A stretch of DNA of 44,014 nt from Hydrogenophaga sp. (GCF_011390835.1 NZ_JAABRQ010000007.1:78736-122749), one strand, 5' to 3'. Positions 1 to 11,923 are shown, counted from the stretch's first letter. Program-made: numbers and translations. The notes: generated from the letters alone by a model not told the origin.

Positions 1-25
1 GGGGGGGCCGTAGGCGCAGCAGTCT

Positions 26-1441
26 TCAGTCGTTCAGCACGCGCACTTTCACGCTCTTGCCTTTGATGCGCCCGCTGTTTAGCCGGCTGGCTGCCTGCTC
101 GGCGATGTCGCGGTCTACCGCGACGTAGGTGGACCACTCGTTGACGTTGATCTTGCCCACTTGCTCGCGGGTGTAGCCCAGGTCTGCGGTGAGGGCGCCC
201 AGCACATCGCCGGGGCGGATCTTCTCCTTGCGACCACCCTGGATGTGCAGCGTGACCATGGGAGGCACGAGCGGCGCGTGACTCGCGGGTGCGAGGCTGG
301 TGATGGTCTGCCATTCGGAGGCTCGACCCTGCAGCACTTCGATCTTGCCTACCGAACCCATTTCGTCCATGCTGGCGAGGTTGAGCACCAGGCCACTCTC
401 ACCCGCGCGGCCGGTGCGACCAATGCGGTGAATGTGCACCTCGGGGTCGGGCGTCACGTCCACATTGATCACGGCTTCGAGCCGCGCGATGTCGAGACCC
501 CGCGCGGCCACGTCGGTGGCGACCAGTACCGAGCAGCTGCGATTGGCAAAGCGCACCAGCACCTGGTCGCGCTCGCGCTGCTCCAGCTCGCCAAACAAGG
601 CCAGCGCACTGATGCCCTGGGCCTTCAGCACGCCGACCAGATCGCGGCACTGCGCCTTGGTGTTGCAAAACGCCAGCGTGCTGGCCGGGCGAAAGTGCGC
701 CAGCAGCTGGCCCACGGCGTGCAGCCGCTCGCTGTCCTTCACCTCAAACCAGCGCTGCTCGATCAGATTCCCGCTGTGCTGCGCCTCCACTGTCACCGTG
801 ATCGGGTCGCGCATGAACTGCCGGCTCAGCTGTGCGATACCTTCCGGGTAGGTGGCCGAAAACAGCAAAGTCTGCCGTTCCTTGGGGCACTGCTTGGCCA
901 CTTTGACCATGTCGTCGAAAAAGCCCATGTCGAGCATGCGGTCTGCCTCGTCGAGCACCAGGGTGTTGAGTGCGTCGAGCGCCAAGCTGCCGCGCTCCAG
1001 GTGATCCATCAGCCGGCCGGGCGTGCCGACGACGATGTGCGCGCCGTGCTCCAGCGTGGCGAGCTGGCCGCGCAGCGGCACGCCGCCGCACAGGGTGACG
1101 ACCTTGATGTTGTCTTCAGCCCGCGCCAGCCGCCGGATTTCGGTGGTGACCTGATCGGCCAGCTCTCGCGTGGGGCAGAGCACCAGCGCCTGCACCGCGA
1201 AGCGGCGCGGATTGAGATTGACCAGCAGGGTCAGTGCAAAAGCGGCGGTCTTGCCGCTGCCGGTCTTGGCCTGGGCAATCAGGTCCTTGCCGAGCAAGGC
1301 CGGCGGCAGGCTGGCGGCCTGGATCGGCGTCATTTCCAGGTAGCCGAGCTGCTGCAGGTTGGCCAGCGTGGCTGGCGACAGGGGGAGAGCCGAGAAGTCG
1401 GTGCTGGTGGGCGAGGAGGGAGCGAGGGAAGCGGAAGTCAT
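26..1441 (-). CDS. dbpA: ATP-dependent RNA helicase DbpA
   Basis: DEAD-box RNA helicase of 471 residues. Visible motifs in order are the Q-motif region (about 17-45, ending MTPIQ), Walker A AKTGSGKT (about 58-65), PTRELA, VLDEAD, SAT, and HRIGRTGRAG near residue 340. The C-terminal 75 residues (from MVTLHIQGG) form the DbpA-type RNA-recognition domain, which in E. coli binds hairpin 92 of 23S rRNA. That tail separates DbpA from RhlE and CsdA. The family role is late 50S subunit assembly in the cytoplasm. The gene lies 31 bases downstream of the DUF455 gene on the same strand and may be cotranscribed with it. Length matches the family. Confidence 0.95.
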   Translation of the reverse strand: MTSASLAPSSPTSTDFSALPLSPATLANLQQLGYLEMTPIQAASLPPALLGKDLIAQAKTGSGKTAAFALTLLVNLNPRRFAVQALVLCPTRELADQVTTEIRRLARAEDNIKVVTLCGGVPLRGQLATLEHGAHIVVGTPGRLMDHLERGSLALDALNTLVLDEADRMLDMGFFDDMVKVAKQCPKERQTLLFSATYPEGIAQLSRQFMRDPITVTVEAQHSGNLIEQRWFEVKDSERLHAVGQLLAHFRPASTLAFCNTKAQCRDLVGVLKAQGISALALFGELEQRERDQVLVRFANRSCSVLVATDVAARGLDIARLEAVINVDVTPDPEVHIHRIGRTGRAGESGLVLNLASMDEMGSVGKIEVLQGRASEWQTITSLAPASHAPLVPPMVTLHIQGGRKEKIRPGDVLGALTADLGYTREQVGKINVNEWSTYVAVDRDIAEQAASRLNSGRIKGKSVKVRVLND

Positions 1442-1472
1442 CCCCGATTATCCGCGTTGTGAAGGCGCAGGC

Positions 1473-2324
1473 TCAGTGGTGCAAGGCCTGTAGCTCGATG
1501 TCGGTGAAGCCGGCTGCGCGGCGTGCTGCGTCGTTGAACGGTGGCTTCAGGCGTGGGGCGGCGTGTTGCCGCGCCAGCCGGCGGTAGTGGGCCAGGGGAT
1601 CGAGCCCCTGCTGCGCACACAGCCAGCCATACCAGCGGTTGCCCACCGCGACGTGGCCGATCTCGTCGCGCAGGATGGTGTCGAGGATGTCCACCGCGCC
1701 TTGCGCGGCTGGCGTGCCTACTTTGCGCAGCCGTGCCTGGATCAGTGGCGTGGCGTCCAGCCCTCGGGCTTCCAGCGTGCGCGGCACCAGGGCCATGCGC
1801 GCGGTCACGTCGTCCTGCGTCTTGATGCACATCTCCCACAGGCCGTCGTGGGCTGGGAAGTCGCCGTAATCGTGGCCCAGGCTTTTCAGGTGTTCGCGCA
1901 GCAGGCCAAAGTGGGTCGCTTCTTCGTCCGCGACGCGCAACCAGTCCCGGTAAAACGCCTCCGGCATGCCCGCAAAACGCCAGGTGGCATCGAGCGCGAG
2001 GTTGATGGCGTTGAACTCGATGTGGGCGATGGCGTGCACCAGCGCGGCCAGACCGTCCGGGGTGAACGGCGAGCGGTGCGGCACCTGCATGGGTGAAATC
2101 AGCTCCGGGCGGCTGGGGCGGCCCGGTGGGCAGGTGCCTGGCAGGAGACTCAGCTGTTCGCCGGGATCGACGCGGCAGGCCAACGCTGCGTTCAAGCTGT
2201 CTGCCTGCAGTGTGTGCGTGGCATGGACCTTGGCATGGGGCTCGGTCAGGCACAGGGCGGCGAGTGCCCGCGCGCGTGCGCTGCTCGGGTCTGGCGCGCT
2301 GGGGACGGGGGCTGTGGGCTGCAT
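1473..2324 (-). CDS. DUF455 ferritin-like domain protein
   Basis: A 283-residue protein of the DUF455 family, which has a ferritin-like four-helix fold. The candidate metal ligands are visible as HIEFNAINLALDA, DEATHFGLL and RDEIGHVAVGNRWY, the spaced Glu/His pattern of diiron carboxylate proteins. I chose the ATG at 2324, which gives MQPTAP. An upstream in-frame ATG adds 14 residues with no domain content and would run into the promoter space shared with the divergent gene at 2396. Its substrate is unknown to me. Some relatives are annotated as tRNA hydroxylase-like, but nothing here proves that. It is read away from the carbonic anhydrase-like gene and toward dbpA. Confidence 0.85.
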   Translation of the reverse strand: MQPTAPVPSAPDPSSARARALAALCLTEPHAKVHATHTLQADSLNAALACRVDPGEQLSLLPGTCPPGRPSRPELISPMQVPHRSPFTPDGLAALVHAIAHIEFNAINLALDATWRFAGMPEAFYRDWLRVADEEATHFGLLREHLKSLGHDYGDFPAHDGLWEMCIKTQDDVTARMALVPRTLEARGLDATPLIQARLRKVGTPAAQGAVDILDTILRDEIGHVAVGNRWYGWLCAQQGLDPLAHYRRLARQHAAPRLKPPFNDAARRAAGFTDIELQALHH

Positions 2325-2395
2325 CCCTACAATTCTAGGTTTTGCGCGCAAGCCCGATGGGTCCATGCGCAGCGAGCCGCATACAGGAGATCACG

Positions 2396-2920
2396 ATGGC
2401 GCTTTACGAACTCGATGGCATCAGCCCCCAGTTGGCAGACACGGCGTGGGTGGCTGAGAACGCGCAGGTGATTGGAAACGTGCACCTGGCCGAAGACAGC
2501 AGCGTCTGGTTTGGTGTCACGGTGCGCGGTGACACGGAAACCATCACGATTGGCAAGGGCAGCAACATCCAGGATGGCAGCGTGCTGCACGCCGACGTCG
2601 GAATGCCCCTGACGATCGGTGAGCATGTGACGGTGGGCCATCAGGTGATGCTGCACGGCTGCACGATCGGCGACGAGTCGCTGATCGGTATCGGCGCGGT
2701 GGTGCTCAACGGCGCCAAGATCGGCAGGAATTGTCTGGTCGGCGCCGGTGCGCTGGTGACCGAGGGAAAAGAATTTGCGGATGGCTCCATGATCATCGGC
2801 AGCCCGGCGAAGGCCACACGCCAGCTCACGCCCGAACAGATCGAAGGTCTGCGCATGAGCGCGCGGCATTACATCGACAACGCCCAGCGTTTTCGCCATA
2901 CCTTGAAAAAGCTGGACTGA
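2396..2920 (+). CDS. Gamma-carbonic anhydrase-like (YrdA-type) hexapeptide protein
   Basis: A 174-residue left-handed beta-helix protein of the gamma-carbonic anhydrase family. Hexapeptide repeats run from about residue 25 to 135 (IGNVHL, IGKGSNI, IGEHVTVGH, IGDESLIGIGAVVLNGAKIG). The zinc-type histidines are in HADVG, VGHQV and MLHGC. A C-terminal helix follows (ITPEQ-like SPAKATRQLTPEQI to the end). The ATG at 2396 follows AGGAGA at good spacing; an earlier in-frame ATG at 2342 adds residues foreign to the family. Bacterial homologues are soluble trimers, and many lack measurable carbonic anhydrase activity, so the reaction is not certain. hslO follows 38 bases downstream and may share its transcript. 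Confidence 0.9.
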   Translation: MALYELDGISPQLADTAWVAENAQVIGNVHLAEDSSVWFGVTVRGDTETITIGKGSNIQDGSVLHADVGMPLTIGEHVTVGHQVMLHGCTIGDESLIGIGAVVLNGAKIGRNCLVGAGALVTEGKEFADGSMIIGSPAKATRQLTPEQIEGLRMSARHYIDNAQRFRHTLKKLD

Positions 2921-2958
2921 GCGCTATCTGCCTTCGTTCACGATATTGAAAGTAGCGT

Positions 2959-3939
2959 TTGTCCGAACTTCACAAATTTGTCTTTGAAGGTCTGCCGGTG
3001 CGCGGCATGTTGGTGCGTTTGACCGGTGCCTGGCAAGATATCCTGAAACGACGCGACCAGGCCGGCGGCTACCCCTTGCCGGTGACCGAGCTGCTGGGCG
3101 AGATGACGGCGGCGGCCACGCTCATGCAGGCCAACATCAAGTTCAACGGCGCGCTCGTCCTGCAGATCATGGGCGACGGGCCGGTAAAACTGGCGGTGGC
3201 CGAGGTGCATCCAGACCTCAGCCTGCGCGCCACCGCCACCGTCACGGGCGATGTGGGTCCAGAGGCTCCGTTGTCGCAAATGGTCAACGTGAACAACCTG
3301 GGCCGCTGTGCCATCACGCTCGACCCCAAGAATCGCCAGCCGGGCCAGCAACCCTACCAGGGTGTGGTGCCGCTGTTTGGTGACCAGCACGAAAAGCTGG
3401 AGAAGCTCAGCGAGGTGATCGAGCACTACATGCTACAGAGCGAACAGCTCGACACGCGCCTGGTACTGGCTGCCAACGACCGCGTGGCCGCCGGTCTGCT
3501 GATCCAGCGCCTGCCGTTGCAAGGCGAGGCCAATTTGTCGGGCAGCGGCGTGACACGCCGAGACGAAGATGAGATTGGCCGCAACGAGGACTACAACCGC
3601 ATCTCGATCCTGGCGGCCAGCCTCAAGCGCGAAGAACTGCTGGAGCTGGACGCCGACACGATTCTGCGGCGCCTGTTCTGGGAAGAGGATGTGCGCCGAT
3701 TTGAGCCGCTGGCGGGCGCGCAGGGTCCGCGCTTTGCCTGCAGTTGCTCGCGTGAGCGGGTGAGCTCCATGTTGCGCAGCCTCGGGCGCGAAGAGGTCGA
3801 ATCCATCCTGGCCGAGCAGGGGCAAGTGGAGGTGGGTTGTGACTTTTGTGGCGCGCAGTACCGCTTTGATCCGGTGGACGCGGCACAAATTTTCCTGCAG
3901 GCGGCCCAGCAGGCACCGGGTAGCGGCGAGCGACATTAG
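2959..3939 (+). CDS. hslO: Redox-regulated molecular chaperone Hsp33
   Basis: Hsp33 is a cytosolic holdase chaperone switched on by oxidation. The 326 residues include the N-terminal substrate-binding domain and the C-terminal redox switch. The zinc-binding cysteines are seen as CSC (in RFACSCSRERV) and CDFC (in EVGCDFCGAQYRF), which gives the family CxC...CxxC pattern. The start is a TTG at 2959 (reads SELHKF after the initiator). No ATG is available upstream in frame and the N-terminus aligns with the family there. In the family, oxidation of the four cysteines releases zinc and unfolds the linker, which exposes the client-binding surface. Confidence 0.93.
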   Translation: MSELHKFVFEGLPVRGMLVRLTGAWQDILKRRDQAGGYPLPVTELLGEMTAAATLMQANIKFNGALVLQIMGDGPVKLAVAEVHPDLSLRATATVTGDVGPEAPLSQMVNVNNLGRCAITLDPKNRQPGQQPYQGVVPLFGDQHEKLEKLSEVIEHYMLQSEQLDTRLVLAANDRVAAGLLIQRLPLQGEANLSGSGVTRRDEDEIGRNEDYNRISILAASLKREELLELDADTILRRLFWEEDVRRFEPLAGAQGPRFACSCSRERVSSMLRSLGREEVESILAEQGQVEVGCDFCGAQYRFDPVDAAQIFLQAAQQAPGSGERH

Positions 3940-4634
3940 GCTCGGGGCTCTCCCACCAGGCGGGTGAACAGCCGGTGTTCACAGTCCGGGTCGCTGCAGT
4001 TGTCGCACTGCCATGGCACACGCCCCTCGGTCAGCGCCAGGTCTTCCGGCACCAGGGCCCGACCCAGCCAGCTGCCCACCGCGCGCAAGGCCTGCTGCAG
4101 ACGCGCCTCACCCCGGCCGTAAATGGTCTGATAGGGCAGGCTGGCGCCATTCAGCTCGCGCCGGATCAAGGCATCTGTGGCGTCGCGCAGGGCCGGCCCG
4201 TCGCGAAACAGGCCGTCGGGCGTCCAGGGCAGGTCCAGCCCCATGACCAGGTTCAGGCCATAACGTGATTGTTCGGCGCGCGCGCTGGCCACAAGGCTGG
4301 AGTCTTGAAAGTACAGCTCGCTATAGGCGGCGACCATCAGCGCCGAGGTGTCGGCGATCACCAGCTGCACGCCCGGTTCAGCCGCGGCGGCCGCGACCAG
4401 ACGGCTTTGTTCGGTGGCGATCGCAGCCTGTTCGTGGGCCAGTGGCGCGCGCCCGGCTGTTTCACACCACCCACGCAGAGTCTCGGGTACGCAGCGCACC
4501 GCCATGCCGTGATCGACTTGGAGGCATTGCGCCAGGGCCAGGGAGAGCGCCGTTTTGCCGGTGGACTCTCCCCCGAGCAGGCAGACCACGGGCAGGGCGC
4601 TCGTGGCCGGGTCTGGTGGGGTCTTTGGTGCCAT
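3936..4634 (-). CDS. NadR-kinase-like P-loop ATPase
   Basis: A 232-residue P-loop protein. Walker A is GGESTGKTAL at about residues 20-29, as in the ribosylnicotinamide kinase domain of NadR. VIADTSALMVAAYSELYF fits a Walker B/substrate region, and LGLDLPWTPDGLFRDG resembles the NadR lid region. No nucleotidyltransferase (HxGH) domain is present, so this is not full-length NadR. The C-terminus carries WQCDNCSDPDCEHRLF, a tight CxxCxxxxCxH cluster that may bind zinc and is not part of the NadR kinase core. The ATG at 4634 lies 8 bases beyond the ftsB stop, so the two genes probably form an operon. The 3' end overlaps that of hslO by 4 bases, tail to tail. A role in NAD salvage is inference only. 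Confidence 0.75.
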   Translation of the reverse strand: MAPKTPPDPATSALPVVCLLGGESTGKTALSLALAQCLQVDHGMAVRCVPETLRGWCETAGRAPLAHEQAAIATEQSRLVAAAAAEPGVQLVIADTSALMVAAYSELYFQDSSLVASARAEQSRYGLNLVMGLDLPWTPDGLFRDGPALRDATDALIRRELNGASLPYQTIYGRGEARLQQALRAVGSWLGRALVPEDLALTEGRVPWQCDNCSDPDCEHRLFTRLVGEPRA

Positions 4635-4642
4635 CACCACCC

Positions 4643-4927
4643 TCACGGGCGGGTCTGCGCGATCTGCACGAAGATCTCGTTGGGCTTGACCATGCCGAGG
4701 TCTTGCCGGGCCAGTTCCTCGACCATGTCCAGGCCCTCCTGCAGGTCGCGCACCTCGTTGGCCACCTGCTCGTTGCGCAGTTTTGCATCGCGGTTGCTCT
4801 GCTCCAGATCCACCAGCTCCTGCTTCATCTGCGCCACCTGCGACACGCTGCCTCGACCAAACCAGAGCTGCGCGTGCAGCACGATCAGCAAGGTGATCAG
4901 CAGGGCAGGGATGAAACGGTTGGCCAT
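4643..4927 (-). CDS. ftsB: Cell division protein FtsB
   Basis: A 94-residue bitopic membrane protein of the divisome. Residues about 4-22 (FIPALLITLLIVLHAQLWF) form the single transmembrane helix. From about 30 to 75 there is a coiled coil rich in Glu, Gln, Leu and Asn, then the EELARQDLGMVKPNEIFVQI tail typical of FtsB. In the family FtsB pairs with FtsL and FtsQ at the division site. It sits downstream of eno on the same strand, the common enolase-ftsB arrangement of proteobacteria, with a 140-base gap that may hold its own promoter. The NadR-kinase-like gene follows directly. Confidence 0.92.
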   Translation of the reverse strand: MANRFIPALLITLLIVLHAQLWFGRGSVSQVAQMKQELVDLEQSNRDAKLRNEQVANEVRDLQEGLDMVEELARQDLGMVKPNEIFVQIAQTRP

Positions 4928-5067
4928 GAAGCGGGTCAGTCAGGCCACAACGATAACGTGGTCTGAGGGCAATGCAACTTCCAGCACACACCGTGGAACG
5001 GGCTGCACCGGGCCACAGATGGGGTTCCCCGGAAGGGAAGACGCGAAGCGGCGCAGTGGGGGCACGA

Positions 5068-6369
<1,302 letters not shown>

Positions 6370-6499
6370 TCAGAAAAACAAAAAAACCGATGGCCAGTGG
6401 ATTGGCCGAAGCGAATGTCTTGAGCCCGGTGCGCCCATGGAGCCGACTCCGTCGAGACACAGGACGCGTCGAAGACGCGAGGCAGCGCAGGGGGCATCT

Positions 6500-6787
6500 T
6501 CACACGCCTTCGACCGCAATCATGCGGATGGAACCCGCACCTTCGCGCACCTGGCGTGCGTGGGTGTAGGTCTCCGATGCGTAATAGGCCTGCGCCGCGA
6601 CCAGGTCCTTGAACTTGAGCACGACGACGCGCTCTGGCGTCCAGTCGCCTTCGAGTGGCACGATCTGGCCACCACGAACTACCACCTCGGCGCCGTGCTC
6701 CTGCATGGCGCGGGTGCTCCACTCGCGGTACTTGGCCATCTGGTCGGGGTCGGTGATGGTTACCTCGGCAATGATGTGAGCGGGCAT
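6500..6787 (-). CDS. DUF1330 domain protein
   Basis: A 95-residue protein covered end to end by a DUF1330 domain, a dimeric alpha/beta-barrel-like (ferredoxin-type) fold. Typical stretches are ITDPDQMAKYREW near the N-terminus and LEGDWTPERVVVLKFKD in the middle, then a YYASETYTHARQVREG helix. The start at 6787 (MPAHIIAEV) is chosen because the longer reading extends into kdsA in another frame. It lies 8 bases after the kdsA stop, so it is probably translated from the same mRNA as kdsA. Function is not known for the family and I assign none. Confidence 0.85.
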   Translation of the reverse strand: MPAHIIAEVTITDPDQMAKYREWSTRAMQEHGAEVVVRGGQIVPLEGDWTPERVVVLKFKDLVAAQAYYASETYTHARQVREGAGSIRMIAVEGV

Positions 6788-6795
6788 GGGGGCTT

Positions 6796-7653
6796 TCAGG
6801 CAGTGAAATGGTTTTCCAGTAGCGGCAGGCGCTTGACCACGCGGTCCAGCGCCACCAGCGATTCCAGCAGCGCCTTCATGTGCTTGAGCGGCACCGCGTT
6901 GGGCCCGTCGGACCAGGCTTCGACAGGATTGGGGTGTGTTTCCATGAAGAGGCCGGCGACCCCGGCGGCCACTCCCGCCCGGGCCAGCACCGGCACCATC
7001 TCGCGCGCGCCGCCGCTGCTTGTGCCTTGTCCGCCCGGTTTCTGCACAGAGTGGGTCACGTCGAACACCACCGGCGCGCCAGACTTGCGCATTTCGGCCA
7101 GACTGGTCATATCGGCCACCAGGTTGTTGTAGCCAAAACTCACACCGCGTTCGCAGGCCAGGAAGCGGTCTTCCGACAGGCCCGCTTCTTTCGCAGCGGC
7201 CCGAGCCTTGTCGATCACGTTCTTCATGTCCCAAGGGGCGAGGAACTGTCCCTTCTTGATGTTCACCGGCTTGCCGGACTGGGCCACGGCTCGGATGAAA
7301 TCGGTCTGGCGGCACAGAAACGCGGGCGTCTGCAGCACGTCCACCACGCTGGCAACCTCGGCCACCTGCGACGTCTCGTGCACGTCGGTGAGGACGGGCA
7401 GGCCGGTCTGGCGGCGCACCTCATCCAGGATCTTCAGGCCTGCGTCCAAACCCAGGCCGCGCTGGGTGCTGCCGGATGATCGGTTGGCTTTGTCAAAAGA
7501 GCCTTTGTAGATCAGTGGAATGTCCCATTCCGCACAAATGTCCTTGAGCTGGCCCGCGACGTCGATCGACATCTGCTGCCCTTCGATGGAGCAGGTGCCG
7601 GCGATCAGGAAAAACGGCCGGTCCAGACCGATGGGAAAACCGCAGAGCTGCAT
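6796..7653 (-). CDS. kdsA: 3-deoxy-8-phosphooctulonate synthase (KDO-8-P synthase)
   Basis: Condenses phosphoenolpyruvate with arabinose 5-phosphate to give KDO-8-phosphate, the first committed step toward the KDO of lipopolysaccharide. The 285-residue protein shows [52 protein letters not shown] and METHPNP, all hallmark strands of the family. The region [10 protein letters not shown] carries the Cys found in the metal-dependent class of KdsA enzymes. Start at ATG 7653 gives MQLCGF; upstream in-frame sequence overlaps pyrG. The gene begins 20 bases after the pyrG stop. Confidence 0.96.
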   Translation of the reverse strand: MQLCGFPIGLDRPFFLIAGTCSIEGQQMSIDVAGQLKDICAEWDIPLIYKGSFDKANRSSGSTQRGLGLDAGLKILDEVRRQTGLPVLTDVHETSQVAEVASVVDVLQTPAFLCRQTDFIRAVAQSGKPVNIKKGQFLAPWDMKNVIDKARAAAKEAGLSEDRFLACERGVSFGYNNLVADMTSLAEMRKSGAPVVFDVTHSVQKPGGQGTSSGGAREMVPVLARAGVAAGVAGLFMETHPNPVEAWSDGPNAVPLKHMKALLESLVALDRVVKRLPLLENHFTA

Positions 7654-7673
7654 GGTGTGGCTTCGGGTCTTGC

Positions 7674-9386
<1,713 letters not shown>

Positions 9387-9475
9387 TTATAGAGGGCCGG
9401 TCCCGGCGCCCCCTGACCCGCCCGCCCAGCGGGCGCGATGCCCCCGCCGCGTCCCAACGCTGCTACATTGCGGCC

Positions 9476-10702
9476 ATGACCGATCTCGCCGGAAAACACA
9501 TCGTCCTGGGCCTTTCAGGCGGCATCGCCTGCTACAAGGCAGCCGAGCTGTGCCGCTCGCTGATCAAGCATGGTGCCACGGTGCAGGTGGTCATGACCGA
9601 GGCCGCCGAGCAGTTCATCACACCGGTCACGATGCAGGCGCTCTCGGGGCGGCCGGTGTTCACCTCGCAGTGGGACGCGCGTACCTCGGGCGGGGTGGAC
9701 AACAACATGCCCCACATCAACCTCAGCCGCGAGGCCGACGCCATCCTGATCGCGCCGGCCAGCGCCGATTTCATGGCCAAGCTGCTGCACGGCCGGGCCG
9801 ATGACCTGCTGAGCCTGATGTGTCTGGCGCGGCCGCTGGAAACAGTGCCGCTCATCCTGGCGCCGGCCATGAACCGCGAAATGTGGGCCCACCCAGCCAC
9901 GCACCGCAACGTGGAGCAGCTGCGCGCGGACGGCACCACGGTGCTCGATGTGGGCGCAGGCGACCAGGCCTGTGGCGAGACCGGTGACGGCCGCATGTTG
10001 GAGCCCGACGAAGTGCTGTACGAAGTGGTGCGTTTCTTCACGCCCAAGGTGTTGGCCGGGCAGCAAGTGCTGATCAGCGCCGGCCCGACCTACGAGGCGA
10101 TCGACCCGGTGCGTGGCATCACCAACCTCTCCAGCGGCAAGATGGGTTTCGCCATCGCCCGGGCAGCGCACGAGGCCGGTGCCCACGTGACGCTGGTGGC
10201 TGGGCCGGTAGGACTGCCCACGCCGCGTGGGGTGGGTCGCATCAACGTGAAGTCGGCGCTGAACATGCAGAAGTCGCTGCACCTGCTGGCCCAGACCGCC
10301 ACGGTGTTCATCTCAGCCGCCGCGGTGGCCGACTGGCGCCCTGCCGTCGCAGCACTGCAGAAAATCAAGAAGGACGGTTCGGGGCAGCCGCCGGCCATGA
10401 CTTTCGTGGAGAACCCCGACATTCTGGCCGAAATTGCCTCGGGTGCCCGGGCGCGCAGCGGCCTGCTGTATTGCGTGGGCTTCGCAGCGGAAAGCCAGGA
10501 CCTGCTGGCACAAGCCCAGAAGAAGCGCGAGCGCAAGGGCGTGCCGCTGCTGGTCGGCAACATCGGCCCCGACACCTTCGGTCAAGACGACAACGCGCTG
10601 TTGTTGGTCGACGCCCAAACCGCTACCGAACTGCCCCGAGCCGACAAACTGCATCTGGCGCGGCGACTGGTGATGGAGATCGCCCGCCGCATGCCGGCCT
10701 GA
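9476..10702 (+). CDS. coaBC: Bifunctional phosphopantothenoylcysteine decarboxylase / phosphopantothenate-cysteine ligase
   Basis: Two consecutive steps of coenzyme A synthesis in one 408-residue protein. The N-terminal flavodoxin-like CoaC domain shows LGLSGGIACYKA at the start, the active-site region MPHINLSREAD with its conserved His, and APAMNREMW. The CoaB domain begins near residue 190 with SAGPTYEAIDPVRGITNLSSGKMG and contains SAAAVADWRP. Start at 9476 (MTDLAGKHIVLG) is supported by alignment to the family; an earlier in-frame ATG at 9374 would add 34 unlikely residues and enter the spacer shared with pyrG. Confidence 0.97.
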   Translation: MTDLAGKHIVLGLSGGIACYKAAELCRSLIKHGATVQVVMTEAAEQFITPVTMQALSGRPVFTSQWDARTSGGVDNNMPHINLSREADAILIAPASADFMAKLLHGRADDLLSLMCLARPLETVPLILAPAMNREMWAHPATHRNVEQLRADGTTVLDVGAGDQACGETGDGRMLEPDEVLYEVVRFFTPKVLAGQQVLISAGPTYEAIDPVRGITNLSSGKMGFAIARAAHEAGAHVTLVAGPVGLPTPRGVGRINVKSALNMQKSLHLLAQTATVFISAAAVADWRPAVAALQKIKKDGSGQPPAMTFVENPDILAEIASGARARSGLLYCVGFAAESQDLLAQAQKKRERKGVPLLVGNIGPDTFGQDDNALLLVDAQTATELPRADKLHLARRLVMEIARRMPA

Positions 10703-10724
10703 ATCCGCTGTGATGCCCCTGTGC

Positions 10725-10753
10725 TTGCACACGGTAGTGGATCCTCTTACTAT
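10725..10753 (+). promoter_or_regulatory. Sigma-70-type promoter of the MBL-fold gene
   Basis: A -35 element TTGCAC at 10725-10730 and a -10 element TACTAT at 10748-10753 are separated by exactly 17 bases. The local sequence is unusually AT-rich for this genome. The -10 overlaps an inverted repeat, TTACT at 10747-10751 and AGTAA at 10761-10765, with a second small dyad ATAAG/CTTAT at 10758-10773. These are candidate operators just downstream of the -10. A GGAGG ribosome-binding site precedes the ATG at 10801. Confidence 0.6.
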
Positions 10754-10800
10754 AGATATAAGTAACTGCTTATTTTAAGTTCTGTTTTCGGAGGCAAGCC

Positions 10801-11871
10801 ATGAAATCGAGTCTGACGCCGTCCGCTGCAGCGGAACCCCAAGCCCCGGGCAGCATGCCGAACACCCGCCGCAGCTGGTTGCGCATGGCTGGAGGTCTGG
10901 GCTTGGGAGCAGCGGGTCTGGCGATGGTTCCCGAGGTGCGGCTGTTCGCCCAGCAGGTGCAGGAATTCATCGAGGGTCCGCCTGTCCCGGACGTGAAGCC
11001 CGAGCAGCTTTCGCCGCATGTCTGGATGGTCTACGCCAAGGATGGCTTTCCCACTGCAGAGAACCAGGGCCTGATGGCCAGCGTCGTGTTTGTGCTCACC
11101 CAGAAGGGCGTGGTGATACTGGACACGGGGGCATCGCTGCAGATCGGTCAGATGGCGATCCGCATGATCAAAACGGTGACGCCCAAGCCAGTCATCGCCG
11201 TGTTCAACAGCCACTACCACGGCGACCACTGGCTGGGCAACCATGCCTTTGTCGAGGCCTTCGGCAATGATCTGCCCATCCACGCGCTGGCCCACGCGCG
11301 CGAGCAGATCCAGGGCAACGAAGGGAACCTCTGGCGCAGCCTGATGGAGCGCTGGACCAACCAGGCGACCCTGGGGACCCGTGTGGTGGCGCCCAACCGG
11401 ACGGTGGAGCACGGCCAAGTATTCGACTACGGTGACGTGCAGATCATTCTGCACCACTACGGTCGTGCGCACACTCCGTCCGATCTTTGCTTCGAAGTCG
11501 TGCAGGACAAGCTCACCTACGTGGGCGACATTGCGATGGAGAACCGCATTGCCAACATGGATGATGGCTCCTATGTGGGGACCTTTAGGTACTACGACGC
11601 GATCAAAAAAGCCGCGGGAGACCAGTTTTGGCTTCCCGGGCACGGGCGCGGCAGCAAGACATTGCTCGACGAATATGGGCTTTTCATGCGGGGCATCTAC
11701 GAGCCCTGCATCCAGGCGGTGAAGGAAGGCTTTCCGCTCGAAGGTGCCAAGTCCCGCGTGCTGAGCGATCCCCGTGTGGCCAGCCGGGCCAAGACCATGG
11801 ATGGCTTTGACAGCAACATCGGCAAGTACACCAGTCTGGCCTACCTTGAAGCGGAGAAGGAAGCCTTCTGA
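10801..11871 (+). CDS. Tat-exported metallo-beta-lactamase-fold hydrolase
   Basis: A 356-residue zinc-dependent hydrolase of the MBL superfamily. A twin-arginine signal is visible at residues 22-43 (TRRSWLRM followed by a Gly/Ala/Leu-rich helix), so export of the folded protein to the periplasm is likely. The zinc motif is SHYHGDHW near residue 138, with further ligands in HHYGRAHTP, VGDIAMEN and LPGHGRG. Overall it resembles the quinoprotein-associated (SoxH-like/PQQ-linked) metallohydrolases more than antibiotic beta-lactamases. The substrate cannot be inferred. It has its own promoter and faces the end of the ModE-like regulator gene. Confidence 0.8.
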   Translation: MKSSLTPSAAAEPQAPGSMPNTRRSWLRMAGGLGLGAAGLAMVPEVRLFAQQVQEFIEGPPVPDVKPEQLSPHVWMVYAKDGFPTAENQGLMASVVFVLTQKGVVILDTGASLQIGQMAIRMIKTVTPKPVIAVFNSHYHGDHWLGNHAFVEAFGNDLPIHALAHAREQIQGNEGNLWRSLMERWTNQATLGTRVVAPNRTVEHGQVFDYGDVQIILHHYGRAHTPSDLCFEVVQDKLTYVGDIAMENRIANMDDGSYVGTFRYYDAIKKAAGDQFWLPGHGRGSKTLLDEYGLFMRGIYEPCIQAVKEGFPLEGAKSRVLSDPRVASRAKTMDGFDSNIGKYTSLAYLEAEKEAF

Positions 11872-11923
11872 AGAGCCTCCTCCGTTGATGACGGGCGGCG
11901 GCGGGTGATCGCCGTCGGGTCGG

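Noticed and set aside
161..1462. Plus-strand open frame opposite dbpA
   Set aside because: Shadow of the helicase gene; no family resemblance and no ribosome-binding site.
10801..11871. Antibiotic-inactivating metallo-beta-lactamase
   Set aside because: A Tat signal, large size and quinoprotein-associated hydrolase features fit a different branch of the fold.
11872..11923. Terminator between the MBL-fold gene and the ModE-like regulator
   Set aside because: GACGG/CCGTC arms are short and there is no T-run on either strand.
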